Part shown: piece after piece, positions 60,861 to 64,000 of the stretch
How positions within the stretch are numbered: the first letter of the stretch is position 1
Layout of the letters: every line of letters starts with the position of its first letter
Notes under the pieces: model-generated
The model's input: only the letters and a program-made list of their open reading frames with translations
Databases searched by the model: none
Told to the model about the DNA's origin: nothing
Origin: Actinobacteria bacterium UBA6100
GTDB taxonomy: Bacteria; Actinomycetota; Coriobacteriia; Anaerosomatales; Anaerosomataceae
Length of the DNA stretch: 64,000 bases
Assembly: GCA_002423585.1 (NCBI GenBank)
Contig: DIWS01000013.1
Location: 186,001-250,000 of the forward strand
Direction of reading: 5' to 3'
Position numbers and translations under genes: made by a program

Positions 60861-62675
60861 GTGGAAGAGCTCGATCTTCGCGATTATCTGAACGTCATCG
60901 CCTCCCGCAAGTGGATCATCATTCGGGCGGTGGTGATCGTGGCGTTTGTGGCGCTCATCTGGAGCCTGCTGCAGCCGCCCGTCTACGAGGGCGAGGCCAA
61001 GCTCCTCATCGCCGAGACGGGCTCCACCTCGGACATCTTCGCCAGCATGGGGCTCGAGTACTCCAGCCAGGCCGAGCGTGGACTGCAGACGCAGGTGCAG
61101 CTCATGCAGGTGCGGCCGCTCCTGGAGAACACCATCCGCACGCTCGAACTGGGCGTTTCGCCCGAAGCGCTGGCCAGCCGCGTTCAGGTCACCGGGGTGG
61201 GGCAGACCAACATCGTCACGGTCACGGCGCGCGACGGGGATGCCGAGAAGGCCGCGGCGATCGCCAATACGCTTGCCGAAGAGTTCGTCACCTGGAGCCG
61301 CGAATACCGTCGCGAGGCGATCACGGCGGCAGCGGACGAGGTGGAGACGCGTCTCGGTGTGGCCAAGGAGGAGATCCTCGACCTGGGCCGCAAGATCTCT
61401 GACCAGGGCAAGAGTGACGAACTCGAGGCGGAACTCGCGATCGCCACCGGCAACTACACTACGCTCGCGGCCAAGCTCGAGGAACTGCGAATCAGCGCGC
61501 AGCTGGAAGTGGGCTCGGGCCGCATGGTGAGCCCCGCTGTCGTGCCGGACGCGCCGGTGGAGCCCACGCCGTTGCGCAACACGGTCTTGGGGCTGATGGT
61601 GGGCCTCGTCTTCGGCCTGGGCATGGCGTTCCTCTACGAATACCTCGACAACACCATCAAGGGCACGGACGAGGCCGAGCGGATCCTGGGCGTGCCGGTG
61701 CTGGGCATCATCCCGGCCGAGAAGTACGAGAAGAGCGAGCGCCGGCGCGCGAGCATCCTCACGCATCCGTCGAGCGCGGCCGCCGAATCCTACCGGGTGC
61801 TGCGCAACAACCTCGACTTCATCAACTTCCAGCACGACATCAAGGTGCTGCTCATAACGAGCGCCGCGCCCGCCGAGGGCAAGAGCACGGTTGCGGCCAA
61901 CCTCGCTGTGGGTCTTGCGCAGGCAGGCAAGAAGGTCGTGCTTGTGGCGTGCGACTTCCGCAAGCCCACCACGCAGCAGTTCTTCGGGGTGCGCAATCTT
62001 ATCGGGCTCTCCGACGTGCTTACGGGCGCGCACAGCCTCAAGAGCGCGCTCCAGAAGCCGATGGACAAGTTCGACTTGCTGGTGCTCACGAGCGGCAAGC
62101 TTCCGCCCAATCCGAGCGAGCTGCTGGGCTCTGAGGCCATGCGGGCCGTGTTCGAGGAGCTGAAGGAGTGGGCCGACTGGGTGATCGTCGACACCCCGCC
62201 GCTTCTGGCGGTGGCCGACGGCGCAGCGGTGGCCCGCTTCACCGACGGTGTGCTGATGGTGACCAAGGCTGCCGAATCCACGCGGGAGGCCGTGAAGCGG
62301 GCGGGCGAGCTGGTGGAGAGCGCCGGCGGCCGCGCGATCGGCTCTGTGGTATGGGGGCTCGATGCGAGTGCCGGGCGCGCAGGCTACGGTTACGGGTACG
62401 GCAAGGGCAGCTACGGCGGTTACTACTCGTATGCCGACTACTACAACGCGCCGGATGAGGACACGCAGACCAGGGAAGCTTCGCACCGCACGACTGAACC
62501 GGCGGCCAACGTGTACATCCCCGCGAAGAGCCCGGGCAGGAAGTTTGCCGAGAGCCTGGGGCGGGTTCTGAGCGGAGTACTTGCGGTGCTGGCAGTGCTC
62601 GCGATCGCCGCGCTGGTGGTGTACTTCCTCGACCAGGCGCTGGGTTGGGGGATCGTAGCGGGGGTGCTGGGGTAG
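60861..62675 (+). CDS. Wzz-type polysaccharide co-polymerase fused to BY-kinase-like ATPase
   Basis: The N-terminal Wzz domain (residues ~1-265) has two TM helices (~18-38, ~240-262) around an extracytoplasmic coiled-coil region. The cytoplasmic BY-kinase domain (~285-510) shows Walker A APAEGKST, Walker A' VACDFRKP (first Asp replaced by Ala363) and Walker B VIVDTPP. A Tyr/Gly cluster (~512-535) is the usual autophosphorylation tail. Unusually a further TM helix follows it (~570-595). It would set the chain length or export of surface polysaccharide. GTG 60861 follows GAAGGAA. Confidence 0.88.
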   Translation: MEELDLRDYLNVIASRKWIIIRAVVIVAFVALIWSLLQPPVYEGEAKLLIAETGSTSDIFASMGLEYSSQAERGLQTQVQLMQVRPLLENTIRTLELGVSPEALASRVQVTGVGQTNIVTVTARDGDAEKAAAIANTLAEEFVTWSREYRREAITAAADEVETRLGVAKEEILDLGRKISDQGKSDELEAELAIATGNYTTLAAKLEELRISAQLEVGSGRMVSPAVVPDAPVEPTPLRNTVLGLMVGLVFGLGMAFLYEYLDNTIKGTDEAERILGVPVLGIIPAEKYEKSERRRASILTHPSSAAAESYRVLRNNLDFINFQHDIKVLLITSAAPAEGKSTVAANLAVGLAQAGKKVVLVACDFRKPTTQQFFGVRNLIGLSDVLTGAHSLKSALQKPMDKFDLLVLTSGKLPPNPSELLGSEAMRAVFEELKEWADWVIVDTPPLLAVADGAAVARFTDGVLMVTKAAESTREAVKRAGELVESAGGRAIGSVVWGLDASAGRAGYGYGYGKGSYGGYYSYADYYNAPDEDTQTREASHRTTEPAANVYIPAKSPGRKFAESLGRVLSGVLAVLAVLAIAALVVYFLDQALGWGIVAGVLG

Positions 62676-62826
62676 GCGGAGCTAATGATGTCCGCCTGGT
62701 ACTCGCTTGTCCGGGCCCTGTTGGGATGTTAGGTTCTATGCGCGCGTACCCCAGACTGCCTGTCTTACCCATAGACTCGAATCTCCTTCACGACCTGCGC
62801 CGAACCAGTGTGAGAGGTCTCATGTC

Positions 62827-63870
62827 ATGAGAATCTGTGTGGTCACTCCGTTCGACGAGCCGAATGCCGGGGCGTACCTGCAGGCGTATGCGCTCAAGCG
62901 AGTCCTCGAGTCAGTCGGTCACGAAGTTGTGCACCTACAGATGCGATCAAGACAGGATGTTTGCCGTAGATACGGCAGACGCCGTCCGAATCGGTACGCA
63001 CTGCTTCGGCCTATTGAGTTCCTGAGGGACCGGCAATTCGAACGGCAGAAGTACCCGCTCTACGCACGTGATCACCAACTCTTCAGTGTGGTCACACTGC
63101 AGGATGCGTGTACGGCAGACGTTGTCGTCCTAGGAAGTGATGAGATATGGAATGTCCGCAACTCGATATTCCGCAATCCTGCGTACTTCGGGAAGGGATT
63201 CGATCGGGTTGTGGCCTATGCTCCCAGCATCGGAAGCGCAACGCCTGACGATTACGAGAAGTATGCGGGGCTTGTTAGTGGGATTAGGCAAATCAGTTGC
63301 GTGACGGTACGAGATCGTGCGACGGCCCAGTTTGTGCAATCCCTCACCTCGGCCAGTCCACCGTTGGTGCTCGACCCGACGCTCCTTTACGAATGGAATG
63401 AGCCGCTCCCTCAGGTAGATGACGAGTTTCTCCGTGCAAACCGCTACGTGGCCGTCTACTCCTATGGCTCGCAGCTCCTGCCTGTGTGCGAACTACAGCA
63501 GTTCGCACACTCAAGAGGCCTAATGCTAGTCAGCGTCGGGTTCCGTGCGAGCTGGAGTGATCACAGTGTGAACTGTTCACCTCTGGAATTCCTTGAGGTG
63601 ATGAAGCGTGCGGACTGCGTATTCACAACCACCTTCCACGGTACGATTGCGGCAATCCTTGGAAGGCGTCGCTTCCTGGCCATTTCGGCTGTCCAGAAGA
63701 CAGAGGATCTACTGGATAGGCTTCACCTGCGAGGACGGACTTATCGCGGGGACTTGGGGGCTGCGATGGATGAGGACATCGACTACGCGTCGGTGATGGG
63801 CGCGGTCATGCAACAGAGAGACGCTTCACTTTCGTTGCTCTGGGAGGCGTTGGCCACGCACTCTTGCTGA
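62827..63870 (+). CDS. Polysaccharide pyruvyl transferase family protein
   Basis: The 347-residue protein has the GT-B-like layout of the family: an N-terminal GAYLQAYALKRVLESVGHEV, a middle VVLGSDEIWNVRNSIFRNPAYFG with APSIGSA, and a C-terminal RADCVFTTTFHGTIAAILG. These enzymes move pyruvyl groups from PEP onto glycans, or are sugar-modifying relatives. ATG 62827 is chosen for GAGAGG upstream; 40 codons upstream are open but lack sense. Codon use is visibly more AT-rich than in the neighbours, which suggests an exchanged exopolysaccharide locus. Confidence 0.82.
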   Translation: MRICVVTPFDEPNAGAYLQAYALKRVLESVGHEVVHLQMRSRQDVCRRYGRRRPNRYALLRPIEFLRDRQFERQKYPLYARDHQLFSVVTLQDACTADVVVLGSDEIWNVRNSIFRNPAYFGKGFDRVVAYAPSIGSATPDDYEKYAGLVSGIRQISCVTVRDRATAQFVQSLTSASPPLVLDPTLLYEWNEPLPQVDDEFLRANRYVAVYSYGSQLLPVCELQQFAHSRGLMLVSVGFRASWSDHSVNCSPLEFLEVMKRADCVFTTTFHGTIAAILGRRRFLAISAVQKTEDLLDRLHLRGRTYRGDLGAAMDEDIDYASVMGAVMQQRDASLSLLWEALATHSC

Positions 63871-63968
63871 CCGCGTTAAGGGGTCCTGGCGACTACCTTG
63901 GCGAGTGCTCTTCGGCACCCGTAAGAGTGCGCCATCGCCGCCCGAATTGGCGATTGTAAGGAGGGGTA

Positions 63969-64000
63969 TTGAGCCAACTGAAATATGGCGTCGTGCTTTC
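63969..64000 (+). CDS. Start of a further gene, cut by the window edge
   Basis: A strong AAGGAGGGG site is followed by TTG 63969 and the codons SQLKYGVVLS. O-antigen flippases often begin like this, but ten residues are too few to prove it. Bases 63871-63960 contain nothing else recognisable. Confidence 0.35.
   Translation, partial: MSQLKYGVVL

Noticed and set aside
1..64000. CRISPR arrays, insertion sequences, prophage or attachment sites
   Set aside because: I saw no regularly spaced direct repeats, transposase motifs or integrase genes. The long repeats found are protein-domain duplications.

Overview
The window is a GC-rich stretch, mostly coding and mostly on the plus strand, from what looks like an anaerobic or facultative actinobacterium. 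The closest fit I can suggest is a Coriobacteriia-type lineage such as the environmental Anaerosomatales/OPB41 group. That placement is inference from gene content and order: HrcA/CIRCE control of dnaJ, a ResB/ResC (system II) cytochrome c maturation pair, large multihaem cytochromes, a probable selenoprotein, pyruvate phosphate dikinase with its regulator, and a predicted K+-dependent membrane pyrophosphatase. I see no outer-membrane genes, CRISPR array, insertion sequence or prophage.

Layout. 1-1.8 kb: end of comEC, holA and convergent rpsT. 2-10.9 kb: a first cytochrome island with a 7-haem secreted protein and a 2568-residue secreted protein carrying 14 CXXCH motifs and two copies of a ~400-residue module. 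11-26.7 kb: a long housekeeping run (lepA, hemW, hrcA, dnaJ, rsmE, mtaB, phoH-like, pgpH-like, ybeY, a kinase-phosphatase fusion, a CorC-like protein, cdd, era, deoC, recO). 26.8-40.2 kb: a secreted subtilase, glyQS, ppsR-ppdK, two TrkA-like proteins, dgt, an acyltransferase-like membrane protein and hppA.

40.3-48.5 kb: a second redox island. It begins with a perfect CRP/FNR-type dyad, followed by a 15-haem secreted protein with three N-terminal VYRFYN/HFYT repeats. Next is a Tat-exported split-Soret-cytochrome-like protein whose frame crosses an in-frame TGA at the family's redox-Cys position, followed directly by a SECIS-like hairpin. A lipoprotein, a membrane-anchored protein and ResB/ResC complete the block. 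The layout suggests exported cytochromes encoded beside part of their assembly machinery.

48.5-57.5 kb: an orphan B12-binding radical SAM protein, dnaG, rpoD and a tandem RpoD-like sigma factor, an HD-GYP response regulator, tRNA-Asn and two small secreted proteins made of the same VYRFYN/HFYT repeats. 57.6-64 kb: a CAU tRNA, a PASTA/amidase cell-wall hydrolase, an LCP-like protein, an anchored unknown protein, a Wzz/tyrosine-kinase protein, a polysaccharide pyruvyl transferase-like gene and the first codons of another gene. This last part is probably the left edge of an exopolysaccharide locus with AT-richer codon use. The strongest candidate for something undescribed is the selenocysteine-containing split-Soret-like protein between a multihaem cytochrome and ResBC.
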